From Hydractinia symbiolongicarpus (taxonomy: Eukaryota; Cnidaria; Hydrozoa; Anthoathecata; Hydractiniidae), in the NCBI RefSeq assembly GCF_029227915.1, contig NC_079877.1:14648851-14712850 (forward strand): DNA of 64,000 nucleotides, in the 5' to 3' direction. Each line of letters begins with the position of its first letter. Position 1 is the first letter of the stretch. Shown here piece by piece: positions 33,114-45,600 of this stretch. The notes under the pieces were generated by a model. It saw nothing but the letters and a program-made list of their open reading frames with translations, was not told where the DNA came from and ran no database searches. The position numbers and the translations under genes were made by a program.

Positions 33114-35407
33114 AATGTTTGAGAAATATTAAAATCACATAAAATTGCTTACAAAATAAGAAAAAAAAATTCGAGTCAAAAGAATGATTTAAAACAGAAC
33201 CATTATCTGTTCAATTCAAAATGAATTAACTTACTTTTTAATGTATAAGAAAAAAGCATCAATTTATGGCTTTACCTGAATTATTATTTTTAACAATAAT
33301 CATAGAAATTTCTGGCAACTTGTTGAGATGTAGCCATCATAGAGCTGTTAATATCACTGTTAATGACGTCAATAGGTGGACTTCAAATTACACTACAGAA
33401 ATAAAAGCGCTTAAACCTCAAAAACCAGTACAACAAATCCAAAAATTAAAATTGAATAAGAATATATGACTTATATCCTTTTGCTAATTCGGTAAAACAA
33501 ATTTCAGAACAAATTAAAAAAAGGTTAAGAACAGGTAATACAGGTTATTGCCGAATATCTAAATAATAAGAATGAATTGAACTTTTTAGACTCGAAAAAT
33601 AACCAATGACGGTAAAGAAATATATCTGTTCAATATATTTCAAAAAATCTCATCCATGTGTACCTCCTAAAACAAGGAAAGTTCAAAGGTTTTCTGTATC
33701 AAGATTACATCATTAACATCTGTAGAAATATTTTCATAGGAAATGGTTACAATCCAGATCACTTTCAAATCAATTCTTTATAGGAGGTGATGCATATGAA
33801 ATATACATGTCAGGTACGAAAAATAAAATTTAAGGACAACGCGTTTTGTTAAATGACTAGGGCTATGATTTTTTATAGTAAATCCTTTTCTTTTCTTCTT
33901 TTCCTTTTTAGACGGTCCCAGCCTATGTAATCATACACTTGCTATTTTTGTGTCCAACTATTTTCTGTTTTTTATTTTTAATACTTCTTTTCTCAATTTT
34001 TTTTATGTCTACTTTTTTTTGGAATTTAATTTAGTATCTGGCGGTGTAATATCGTTATATCTGACGTTTTATTCGCTTATGCCAATGACAACGATTATTA
34101 TATTTGTGTAGGCACTATCTGAAATGTATATAAATCAAAGAGGAAGATAAGAGAAAAGAAAATGAACAAAAACATTTGTTTAAATTAAACGCAGCAAAAG
34201 CACAAATGAAGTTGACATTTACACTTATATCATGATAACTTTTACATATTTCCTGGGCGCTCCTTTAGTCAAAAAATGCTGGAATAGTGTCAATGCGTGT
34301 CGCATGTCCGGGGCGCGTTAGTATAGGTATGTAGGCTCTCAAGCAGAACAGATTCGGTACGACCAACTTTTAGAATTGACAGTACAAGGGTTACTACTAG
34401 TACTAAAGCAACCAGATCTGTTCGTAAATGATTTGGGGGAAAATTTACCAATTAGTGGTAAGAAAGGTGGCTCATAAAGTTTCAGTTTACCCCATCTATT
34501 TCCCTATCAATTGTTTCTCAGTTATAAAGCACATTTTTTGTAATACAGACAGTAAATTTTTGTAAATCATTTTTTAAACGAACACCGAGTTTCTTCTTAT
34601 GGCAGGGTGCTTTTGGTTCTCGCCTGTGTTTTTTTCCAAGAAACAAAGTGACATAAAAGTTTTAATTAGACAAGATTATATACCTAAAATGGCACATTGC
34701 TGGGAGTGTTTCGACCACATGTGCGCCACGCAGTATATATGTATAACAAGCGCTCCACCCAGACGCGCAACAGGGTATATTTGTACTAAGCGCTCAAGCC
34801 GGCGTTACAGGTGCCCCACCGGCATTCTCTTCGCGAAGCTTTATTATCCTAATAAATTTCAAATTGATCAAGGCGAATGTTAGCGATGGACGAAATACCT
34901 TTACTGATTACACTCGCCCGTTTTGATCGGATATTCAATCAGGTTGAACTAATTTCAGTAGGGAGTATAGACCGCTTTTTTCTCTTTATGTAATTGAATT
35001 TTTCTATTATTTGCTATTAGATCCCGTACCTTACATACATTTCAATGTTATCCCCACTGCTGACATCACCATATCGTATGGTATTCCCTGACATCTGCTT
35101 GATGCGGTTAAAAAGAAACCCCTGGGGACAAGATCCCGTTTTTTCTGAGCAAGAGGACATGGATTTGTAACTTAACTTTCCGCACTATTGGTACTAAATT
35201 CTTATGATATTTATGGCTTGTTATTATTATAACAGACCGATTTTAGTAAAAGTTTGTATTTCTGTTGTTGCTTATAAATGGGTGAAAAGAAGTTCGTTAC
35301 CAATTTTCACTTATTTTATCAAATTTATGAAAGTTCTACTAACGCCTTCTTTGAGACTACTTTTTTAAATTAGCAATTAAGCAGCGCTAAGTTTTATGAC
35401 CAGTAGG
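33114..35407. other. Intergenic, no gene seen
   Basis: AT-rich, with T-rich tracts near 33,890-34,020. A frame at 34,599-34,883 overlaps a small direct repeat and has no domain, so it is not called. Confidence 0.5.
34729..34797. repeat. Imperfect 38-bp direct repeat, two copies
   Basis: Both copies contain CGC, GTATAT, TGTA and AAGCGCTC in the same order. Confidence 0.5.
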
Positions 35408-35930
35408 TAGGGCTGTTCTGCCCAGATTGTGAACGCTGCCCAGATTATGTACGGCAGCTTGCCCCGTTTTAAAGCAGGGCAGAAAATACATAATCAGTGC
35501 AACATAATCAGGATAGGCCGGCTTATGTACGACAGTTAACAAATATTATTTGGCGCTTATAAAACGAACATAATCAGGGCAGGCCAGCATATGTACAAAA
35601 CTTTTTTTTCTTACTTTTCAATTATAGAACGAACATAATCGGGGCCGACTAACTAACGGCTTTTATATCATTCGTGACAAGCAAATAGCCTTGGTGGCAA
35701 AGTTGTTGTTGTTCTCAAATGAAACGAAATTTTGTGGAAACTAAATTTTTTTTGAATTTACATCGAGACTTTTTTTTCGTTATGCTAAGTTTTCAATGGT
35801 GTTCTATCAGCGTTCATAATCCGTTTACCACGACATAAATAGGGTAAAAAAGCATAATTAGGCAATGCACACAATACGGCCGTCCTGTTTTTATGGCCGT
35901 TTTCGCATTCTGTGCAGAGCAGGGCCTGGT
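35408..35930. mobile_element. Possible non-autonomous TIR element
   Basis: The left end TAGGGCTGTTCTGCCCAGA and the reverse complement of the right end (AGGCCCTGCTCTGCACAGA) agree at about 15 of 18 aligned positions with one gap. Inside are three or four copies of CATAATCAGGGCAGGCC-like motifs. No clear target duplication and no coding sequence. Confidence 0.35.
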
Positions 35931-36479
35931 CGGAACCGTGGTTAATCTCCGGTCCTGTTTTTTTCTTTATACAAATCGACCATTATCGAATTAAAGATTT
36001 TGAATCGTGGTACACAAAACAGACTTCGGCCAACATCTCAGACTGGCTACGTTGGCTAATGTGGTTTACTTTAGTTTAAATTCTAGATAGATTTTAGCCC
36101 AATAGGAATTATTATTTAGAAGTATTAAAACTCGAACTCGATTAAAGCAATGTAGTCTCTATTAAGTCGTGTGTTTCTCAGTGTTATAAGCAGGTTATAA
36201 GGCTTCTTCTGTAACTGTACTCAATTTTCGTGTAGCGTGTGAAGCGTGATCTACCTAGCTAATACAAAACCGTGATCTAAGGGTATATCTTCTAAGAAGA
36301 GTAAATAGACAGATGTGCATATCTCACATGGCTAGCCTCATAAATTCAAGGGATATTTCCCCATGTCTATTTTATTTTCAGAAGGGGCCATCATATGATG
36401 GCTTGATGTGTGAAGGCCTAGAGTACTTAATGCTCCTTTCGAGCTACACAGATCCAATTAGGGTTAGTGCTCTACCAGA

Positions 36480-36680
36480 AAATTTCTTGCAACACCCGAC
36501 TCCCCCCCCCCCACACACACACACAGAGTGTGGCATCTCCTCAATTTTCCTGACATGGCTTGGGAAAAGCCTGGGGTTATGGTAACATTCATTCAACCAT
36601 ATTAAATCGCTGAGAATTAAACTCTTGTCTCTCGCACAAAGTGCAAGAGTTATAAGCACTTTGCTTTGCCATAACACCAA
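36480..36680 (-). mobile_element. tRNA-derived SINE relic with a CA/C microsatellite tail
   Basis: On the minus strand an A-box-like TGGCAAAGCAAAGTGCTTA, an anticodon-like arm and a B-box-like GAGTTTAATTCTC (36,612-36,624) occur in tRNA order. A body then runs into a CA repeat and a C-run at 36,503-36,530. Confidence 0.55.
36503..36530. repeat. C-run and (CA)n microsatellite
   Basis: About ten C followed by about seven CA units. Confidence 0.85.
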
Positions 36681-37288
36681 CAACAGCATTTTGCACCAAC
36701 AGTGAGGCTAATCACAACATATAAATCAGACTTTGTTCACTTTCAAACTATATAGCTATATAAATAGCTAGTTGGATATCTTTTCCAGTTGTGAAAACAC
36801 TTCACTATTTTTTTTGTTTTGGTATACAAGGGCATCTGCTAAACAGGCTCTAATAATGTTAATATTGATGTTGAAACCTTTGTGCTTAGGTAAACATTCT
36901 AGGATCTACTAGATTATATATTTTTTGGTAACCTGGATCACACCAAAATGTTTAAAATCTACACAAATAATTTTTAAAACCACCATTCTGTTTTAACTTA
37001 TTTTGCAAGCATTTAGCTGTGCAACTTGTTTTTCAATGAATCAATAAATGCAGCTGTGAAAAATGAAGAAAGAAAAAATCATAAAAAACTTTTCCCTGAC
37101 TATATATATAAAACCAACTTGTCTTTTCGTGGAACATGAGTTTTGATATATTTTTTTGCAGAACTATATATATAAGTTTTAGAAAATTGTTTGTTTTAGC
37201 AATTCTGCAAGATTAGGCAAAAATTATTATGATTCGCAAATTTCTTAAACTAAAATTAAAATAAATATAATGAATTTGCAGACAATGA

Positions 37289-37308
37289 TGCTTCAAGGTC
37301 CGAAATAA
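37289..37308 (+). repeat. hAT left end: target duplication TGCTT plus TIR
   Basis: TGCTT at 37,289-37,293 is followed by CAAGGTCCGAAATAA (37,294-37,308). The right end mirrors this with one mismatch. Confidence 0.8.
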
Positions 37309-37704
37309 GGCTTCGCGATTCGCAATTTACGAACCGTTTCTCAAAAGTAACGAGTCGATGTATGAGAAAAAATTCAAAACAACGAATCACTTCTTACGCA
37401 ATTTTCTATTCTATGATTTTTTATTTACCACGATAATTACTTTTGTGTTAAAAAATGAAAGAAAATACATTCAATTGCAACATGTACACCATGTGGTCAG
37501 TTTCTTTTCAAAAGATGACATGGTTTCTACAAAGGTATCACACTTTTATCAATTGTGAATTCATAAATGAAAGAAGTAATTGGTTAACATATGAACCAGG
37601 TTAAAAAAATGTTTTTTCGAAAAAAATGATCTTTTTCTGAGTTGTTCATTCAAAGGTTGTCTATCGTATGTGAGGTGTAAATATTTTTCATTGAATATAT
37701 TTAA

Positions 37705-40700
37705 ATGATGGCTTCGTTAAAAACAGTCAGAAATTGGGAAAGAGAATTCAAATCTAAATTCGATTTCGATATTGTTGGAGGCAAAGTGACGACATTGAGG
37801 TGAGATATTTTTCGATTTTTACAGAACTCAGTTTTTAAATAACATCGTTGTTAAAACGTGCTATTTTTTCTTAGATGCCAGGTGTGTCAGCGATGGGAGA
37901 GTCGCATTAAAAACAGTACAAATTTCTCCCGCAAATGGATAGCTGGAAGTCGTAGTGTGACGAAGGATAGCGTACAAAAACATACTAACAGTCAACAACA
38001 TAAGGAAGCCGTCGAGCTCAAAAAAAGAAGTGAGATGGGTGCTGAAGTATATGCTCAATCAGTGCTCACAACAACACCTATCGGAAGTGGTTTACGAAAA
38101 ATGGCTGCGAGTGACAAGAAAAACCTTCGCGTCAAATTCAACACGGCCTATTATGTCGCCAAAAAAGAGCGTCCTTTCAGTGACTACCCTGATTTGCTAA
38201 AACTTCAGTTAAAGAATAATGTTCCGAAGTTTGGAGAAAGTTATAAACACGAAAGAGCTGCTGCTACTTTCACCGAACACATAGCCAAGGTGGACAAAGA
38301 AAACCTTGGTAAAACTCTAGCTAAGACACGCTGCTATTCTCTCTTGAATGATGGTAGTACGGACACAGGGATTTGTGAGCAAGAATTGGTCTACGTGTTG
38401 TACTTGCACGAGGGGACAGCACTCGTTAAATTTTTAAGTATCGAGACACCTAAATGTGGAGATGCGCCTGGTATTCTAGAGGTGATTGACAGTGCTTTCC
38501 AGCGTATTGGCATATTGAATTTCAACCAAAGACTTGTTGGTTTTAATGCAGACGGCGCTAGTGTAAATATGGGAAGAAAAAAAGGTGAGGAAATCACGTT
38601 CTTACTAGCCTATTTCATCGACGCAAACTTACTGCGTTCTTGTCACGAAAACACGTCTGAATAATTTCTCATCATGGTCAAACAATGTTTTGAGAACGTT
38701 TCGTAAACATGCTGCATGAATTTTCTCTTCTTTTTCTTCAGAATTAATAAACAACACGTGCCTGACTTAACTATTACGACATCAATTTAAAAATAATCTT
38801 TTTTCTTAATACCCATTGTGTCACTCTCCTTCAGTAAATATTACTGTTTGCGAATCTTTGCGAATCTTTTCTTCGCCCACTTTGCCGTCACACGGCAAGC
38901 ACTTCTCCATGGAGTGAAGGCTCTTCTACGCGTTTCCAAATTTTCTTCTTCTTTATTCTTTTATCTTCTGTTCACAATAATCCTTCAGATATTCGGCTAT
39001 CCGTTTCACTTCTTCATCTGTTCCGTTCTTTATCGATCCAATGTTTCCTCCTTTTCTTCCTACTACTTTCTCCACTTCCTCGCATTCCAGCACGTGTTCA
39101 GTTGTTTCCTCTGTCGCTTTGCATCCTTTGCACCTCCTTTCTACTCCTCCAAGATTTCTTCCTATATCCCACATTTCTAACCTCGTTCTTAACACCATCA
39201 TCGCTTCCCTGACTCCCAATCTACCAGTGTATAATAATAAATCTAAAAGACCAATACTCCAAACAATAAATCAATGTATCTCACAAATAGTGACTAATAA
39301 TGACCATCAGTGTCAAGTGAATGTACTTCTGTTCCTGCTTTCACTACACTCTATCAACTCTCAGCCTGTTTCTATACCACAATCAATCAATGTTTCAACC
39401 ACAACCACAATAACCACTGTTCGTTTAACTCAGTGCAGTCACTACTTCCACTGTACAATGTTACTCATCAATGTTCAATAAATAAATGTTCAGCTCAAAT
39501 CTCTCATGAATATTTTCGTATGAATATGTTTTTGTTTTAACATTTTGTTGTTGTTTTTTAAACATGTCGAAAATATTCTGTTACTACATAATAAAGAATA
39601 TACTCCACGGGGAAGAGCTTTGGAATGTTGTTTAATGTTTTTAAATGTTCAAGAATTTTTCACCTGTTCGAGATTGATCTGGCGGCCACTTAATCATTAT
39701 CAGTGTTCGCTACACCACTCAACTTAGGGCCCAGGTTCTTTGATAGCTTATATGTTGTTTTGACTGCTGAAACGTCCCGGAAAGGGGTATTATTAACTAA
39801 ATAATAACCAGTTGATAATTAGTTTCAATCATGTTTCTTTTTTAAGGAGTTGGAGCATTAATCAAGGAAACTGCGCCCTGGGTCGAGGTTGTGCATTGTT
39901 TCAATCATCGCATTGAACTTGCTATCAAGGATGCGTTTAACACTGTCAAAGCATTTCACGATGTCGACGAGCTTCTACTGAAGCTTTATTACTTATATCA
40001 GAAAAGTCCCAAAAGGCTTCAGGGACTCAGAAACTTCTCTGAAGCATTCGATGAAACAATTCCGAAGCCTGCTAAAGCATGCGGTACTCGTTGGATATAC
40101 CATAAGTTCAAAGCGATGGTATGTGCTCTTCAAAACTACGGTGTGTATATGACCCACGTAGAGGAATTAGCTATCACAGATTCACAGCCTGAAAAACGTG
40201 CTGAGCTCAAAGGTTTTTTGAAAAAATGGAAAGAGGCTGCCATTCCATTCAATATGGCTATTTACTTAGATATACTATCCCCGATACGTCGTTTGTCTTT
40301 GAGCATGCAGTCTGACGAGCACGATCCTGTCAAACAAGTTCGGCGTATCCAGGAATTTACTGCGACCATGGCCAAATTGAAAATAATTTTATTAGATACC
40401 CTGGACGGAAGTAGTGATATAATGACACATCACAAGCGCTTCACAGATGAGGTTATTAATGACGAAGATGGAAGTGCAACGTACCAAAACATTAAGCTTT
40501 TCCGATACGATATAGTAAACAGCAGCGCTGAGACGAAATATCATGATCTTATCGTTCGTCTCGCTGACAGCATGGAAGAGAGGTTCGAAAATTTGTCAAC
40601 ATCGACCATCTTCAAAAATATCGTCTGTTTACTTGATGTTTCAACATGGCCAACTACTGTCACTCCTACTTTCGGGGAAGATCGCATTGATGAAATTCTT

Positions 40701-41225
40701 TTGGATTTCGAAAAGCTGTTGGAAAACAACGGATGTAACGTAGGCGAAGTAAAAAAAGAATGGATCTCTTTACAATCTCACATCATCCCTATTGTGATTA
40801 ATAATCCTCGAGAGTACTACTTGAAAGTATGGAAGAGGGTTTTCACAAACGAACACATTCGTAAGGATTGTGAAAACATCCTTCACATCATTGAAATATT
40901 GCTTTGTACCCCATTCACGAATGCCAAAGTGGAGCGAGGCTTCTCCAGGATGGCTAGGGTGAAAAGTGATTTTCGAAGCCATCTCAGCAGGGACATGCTC
41001 GACGCTTGTTTGCGAATAAATGAGGATGGTCCAGATATTTGTAATTTTGACCCTGATCCAGTCATTGATCATTGGTATACGGAAAAAGTGCGACGACTTG
41101 GATCATCGTCGCACAAGTATCCTAAAAAGAGAAAATCTACAACTACAACAAGCGATAGAGTGCAGGTTGATGACTTAGCCTCACTTGCACTCTCTGATAT
41201 CGACTCTGATGAAGATGAAGCATGA
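37705..41225 (+). CDS. hAT transposase, intact, three exons
   Basis: Exons 37705-37799, 37875-38584 and 39847-41225 join without a break into 727 residues; all borders are GT-AG and phases match. Exon 1 starts MMASLKTVRNWEREF. A zinc finger spans the first junction (C33, C36, H68, H74; TTF/BED-like). The RNase H-like core shows D191/D195 in LNDGSTDTG, D258 in FNADGASVNMG, the hAT CxxH in CFNHRIELA (286-289), the TRW motif (349-351) and E631 in NAKVERGFSRM within the C-terminal dimerisation region. PKKRKS near 695 may be a nuclear signal. It would excise and insert its element. It might instead be a domesticated gene, but intact TIRs argue for a mobile copy. Polyadenylation signal at 41,258. 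Confidence 0.9.
38953..39219 (-). pseudogene. LINE ORF2 C-terminal fragment in the hAT intron
   Basis: On the minus strand an 88-codon frame ends with CKGCKATEETTEHVLECEEV. That C-x2-C-x10-H-x3-C pattern is typical of the zinc-binding C-terminus of non-LTR retrotransposon reverse transcriptase proteins. The rest of the element is missing (5' truncation). It lies between exons 2 and 3 of the transposase. Confidence 0.7.
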
Positions 41226-41257
41226 AATCATTTTGTACATTTATTTAAAAACATTAA

Positions 41258-41263
41258 AATAAA
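41258..41263 (+). terminator. Polyadenylation signal of the hAT transposase
   Basis: AATAAA 33 bp after the stop codon. Confidence 0.5.
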
Positions 41264-41567
41264 AAACGTAACTGTTCGTTATAATTTTTCGTATCAAAAC
41301 AAATCATTCTTGAGGTATTTATATTGCACAATTGTAAATCAAAATTTGGCTGTAGACAAGAAAGTTAAGGCTGATAGTGTCACATTACGTTGTCGCTAAA
41401 AGCTATCGTGTTTGGGGTTCACGATTTAAAACGTCCCCCACTTGTCTATTCTAAAAGTAACGTGTGCAAAAACAGAAAATAGCGAATCGTAACCGTAAGA
41501 ACGACTCGTGATTTCTAAAAAATTTTCGCCTGCGGCGCGCTATTTTTCACGAATCACTTATAAATTT

Positions 41568-41587
41568 TTATTTCGGACCCTGTGCTT
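41568..41587 (-). repeat. hAT right end: TIR plus target duplication TGCTT
   Basis: TTATTTCGGACCCTG (41,568-41,582) is the reverse complement of the left TIR with one mismatch and is followed by TGCTT (41,583-41,587). Confidence 0.8.
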
Positions 41588-41867
41588 TAATAATGTTTAC
41601 TTCTGTCTGTGATATGTGATATACAATTTTTTGTTACATTATATATACACATTATTTTTTATAGAAATTTTTGCAAAATTTTTCATGAAAACCATTTCGA
41701 TTGCAGGCATTATATATTTTGTACTTTCTCACAAGAGATAAAATAATTTCTTCACTAAGTTTGTTTGTTTGTTTGTTGTTTTTTTTATTTGTACTGGGGA
41801 GAATGAGGAGGTCATAAGCGATTTGCCACAAGACACTAAAACATAAAATACTAAATCACACAAGTTT

Positions 41868-42150
41868 TCAAACTGTAATTAAAATGTATATATAAAAATT
41901 ATTTGAAAATAATTGTAGGCCATGTAGTAAATTTAACCTTCCAGATGCTTTGCGATAGGATAAATCGAAATTACAACACATATTTAACGACGCTTTGTTG
42001 AGTAAACCAAGATACTTGTAGGTAGATGTTACTCCTACAATTTGACAAGCATAGGTTATATTAAAAAAGCTACTCTGTTTTAAAAGATTATTCTTCGAAC
42101 CAAACAACATAGCTTCCATTTTTCTGGCTCCATTTCTGTTCTAGTTTTCT
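41868..42150 (-). pseudogene. LINE reverse transcriptase fragment, degenerate
   Basis: The minus-strand 83-codon frame contains EAMLFGSKNNLL, CQIVGVTSTYKYLGLL and NFDLSYRKASGRLNLL. This order (K/M-LFG, V-x-YKYLG, then a helix of K/R) is the end of the palm and thumb in non-LTR reverse transcriptases. No catalytic YxDD is present, and both ends are truncated. Confidence 0.7.
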
Positions 42151-42650
42151 AGTATTATCAAAGAAATTGTTCTTAATGGGTTAAAGATTTGAATTCAGGT
42201 GATTCTAACAATAAATTTGTTTGGGAGAGGATACTACAATTCCAGGGGTTACCAATCCAATGCAGTGTTTTTCACTGCATTAGTCAGGTATTTTGAGAGC
42301 TATGGCTAAATTAGAAAACATAGATGTACCAGAGCAAGGTTAAACACTACCATCTAAAAATGCTATTACTATATTCTTACCAATAATGCCAAGAATCATT
42401 GACCGTAAAACAACAAATTAGAACAACAGGATTTAAAATTACAGCAATTGTTTTTTGTATTTTTAAATTATATTGACCACCATCCACTACAACTTTATGC
42501 TTTAACTTCTAAGTTCACTTAAACAACATTACTAGACTAAATTTGAATAAATAAGTGTTGAATTCTTAAGCTATATATCTCTGATATGTCCAAACACTTC
42601 AACATTGTGGTGTTTTATTTCTGTGTATATTATATTTCGTACCTATAGGT
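42151..42650. other. Intergenic or first intron of the next gene, nothing identified
   Basis: AT-rich. Ends in a CTATAG splice acceptor at 42,649-42,650, which implies an upstream non-coding exon that I cannot place. Confidence 0.4.
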
Positions 42651-42668
42651 GCAAATATTTAATTTGGT

Positions 42669-45600
42669 ATGGACATTGTACCAACCGAAACATCAAATAA
42701 TAAAAATCACAATAGTCATCCAGAGAAAAGCAGAGGCTGTGAAAAGGAAAGAGAATCTCGCAGTAAAGAAAGGGAAGATTTTGATAGGTGGACTTACGTT
42801 TTACAAGGCCACCTCATGTTTTTCGAAAGTTTGAAACATTGTTTTAGTTATTATTATGGAAAAATTAGTTTAACCGATGGAACCCCAGAGTACGAACTCA
42901 GAGCACGTAAAGCAGCTTTTGAGGAAGAAATTGATCACTTAAGAAGAGCACAAGAACAAGTAACAAAAATTCGTTATCATAAGGTGCCGAAATTATTAAA
43001 TGATTTAAAAGAACATAGTTTAGACTTAAAAAGACATTTATGTGTGATCAATGTTGCGTTGGAAACAAAGGCCTTGGAAGCTAAGCCATCCAAACATATA
43101 ACTGAGGACGAGGAGTTGTAAGTTTCTGCAAAAAAGCAAGTATTTACTGTGAAACCGTTTAAGTTAGCTAAATGAATGATTGTTTGAAGATTTTAAAAAT
43201 GTTTACATTGTCTAAAAGTTCATCACAAAGTCAAAGATATATATAATGGGGTAAAATGTTTGTGTAATTTTGAAGGGGGCAGTAAATGTTATATAATACA
43301 TGTTATATTAATATGGTTTTTTTTTGTCGTAAAAATCTTTTTTTTTTTGTTAGCTTTGTTAAAACTGCTTAATTTGAAAGTGATAAGAGATTTTTATCAG
43401 GTATTTAGCACCAGGAAGAAATTAATTAAGAATTAAAAATTTGAAAATAAGAAAAATGACCTGACTGTTCTTTTAAAATTTAATAGAGTTTATTTCAGGA
43501 ATGGCAAGATTTTGATTTAACCGAGTAGACAAATTGTTGGCTAATTTTAACATTTTTTTTCACCCTAAATGAGTCCTTATCAAACGAAATTTTGAAAATT
43601 TAGATATTTTCCCCAAATTAATTCTTCTCTACATTTTTGAAAGCTTTCTAGTTAATATAATTGATTTTTGTATATCAAGAATTTTTTATTAATGAATACC
43701 CCCTTACCAATTCTCCCCAACTAATATATACATGTCATATTTACAAATATTGTCATGGCTTTAAAAGTTAAATCACATCGCCCTTAAAAGTTAAATCACA
43801 TCGCCCAAAAATATTTAAACCGAAGCTTTTATATTCATAGTGTATATATTTATATTGTATTTATATTTTAAGTTATGCCGAAGATGCTATGGTAGTATGA
43901 ATTCAGCAATACACGTGTTTTATAAGAATCATACCTCTAGGGTTCAGCGTGAAGTTTTTTTCTGGGATTCTGTGACCGGAGCCCTATTTTGCTGTAAAAA
44001 ATTAAACAGTTTATTTAATCGCATTTTCACTTCGACACATATTGTTGTTTTCTCGTTTTTTTAAAGCGCTAAAGAAGCATTAAAACCTCGTGCTGCTTGC
44101 ATTGCACTTTGTGTTTCCGTACAAGGGTAAAAAACATTTACAACATCTTTCACTCCCCAAAAATAGTTAGTCTTTATCGTTTGCGTGTATCGATCAGATA
44201 ATACTCAAAAATATGATTACAATTTCGTGAAAGTTATTATTTTAATTTCAACCTAATCTATGAATTTCTAAGTCGATCTAGAAGTGCTAAAAAATTTAAA
44301 CGCTGAAAAAATTAAAACTACAATCTCAGATAATCGCATGAAAAAAATAACTTTAAATTCTGAGAATTTCGCTAATTTTTGCTGCCTTGGCCAAGTAGAA
44401 TAATCGCCCCAAAATTTTTTACCACATTAATTGAACTCCTTTTAATTTTACTAACGTTTTTCCGGTGGATGGATCAAAAATCCTTGAAAATCTGTCAAAC
44501 GGAAAGCTTAAATAACAAAGTACATGTAATCAATTCGAATAGCTCTCGAAGTTGGACAAGTAGAAAACATCCAAATCGAACTTGGTCACTAATGACAAAT
44601 CAATTTCAAAATTTAAATCAACCAGAAAAAAATTTCTATTTTGTTCCTGAACCGTTGAACGCGTTGTTTTCCCTTCCTCCAAGTTAAACTTAATTGAAAA
44701 AATTTCCAACTATAAAATAAAATAAAAATTGTCCTAAAATAAGGAATAGAAAATGCCGTATAAAATGATAAATAAAACTTGTGTATTCGTCGATGGAAGT
44801 TTCGCAGTGAAATATTAAAAATATATGGTTAAGTAAGAGAGATATTGAGATTTTTTTGACGCATCGCTTTATTATTACTATTATTTACCCAGAAAAGCCT
44901 CTTTAGTCCCTAATAAAACTGTTATCAATGAGGGTCCTCTGAAGAGGGTCCTAGTGCATTTAAAGCTCCTATTTGAGCTACAGAAGGCATGCAATCACAA
45001 CAGCCGCTCAACAAGACAACCGCCAACCAATATCAATCCTATTCTCATGCTGAACGTCAAGCAGAAAGCATCGATTCACACTTTTATAGTCTCTGGCATG
45101 ACTGAGCCGGGGTTTAAACCCAAGACCTTCCGCACTGGGGGTAAACGTTCTACAACGAGGCTATCAGTCGGTTCATAAAATAGGTAAGAACCATTGTAAA
45201 CAATGTTTTAACATAAACAAAATCAGTGGGTCAACGTAGATTTTTTTGTCGTACCCACTTTGACCGCTAAAAGAATTGCGTCTACACGCTCTGACCACAC
45301 ATGCTGTTAAACCAACCTTGTAAATTATTACAACAATCAAAAATGTGAAATTATCGGGAGAAGATCCTTAAAAGAAAAAAGCAACTGAAACGAGAAGACA
45401 AAAATTTCCACTTTGAATAATTTAATATAAAATACCCAAAATATATTTCTTCTGTTTTTTTGTTCTTTTTTATCGACTGCCTAAAGGCGGTCACACCAGC
45501 GGTGAAGGGACTGAAATCTCGACTCGCTGCAAACGTCTGCCATTTTTAAATGAGTGGCGAAAAATGACGGGGTTAATTAACTCCATAAAAAAAGCATTAT

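Larger units (their letters stand above)
37294..41582 (+). mobile_element. hAT-superfamily DNA transposon, apparently full length
   Basis: The 4,289-bp element has 15-bp TIRs (CA[A/G]GGTCCGAAATAA) and identical TGCTT pentamers on both sides. Subterminal regions at both ends carry several GATTCG and ACGAGTCG motifs that could bind transposase. It encodes an intact three-exon transposase. A 5-bp target duplication is unusual for hAT elements, which usually make 8 bp; I recall that some named hAT clades do make 5 bp. It contains a nested LINE fragment inside its second intron. Confidence 0.85.

Noticed and set aside
34599-34883. 94-codon frame rich in Cys and Arg
   Set aside because: Its middle is produced by a non-coding direct repeat; no homologous domain.
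38821-39481. Plus-strand frames of 120 and 146 codons in the hAT intron
   Set aside because: They are antisense to the LINE C-terminal fragment or lie in the simple-sequence region beside it.
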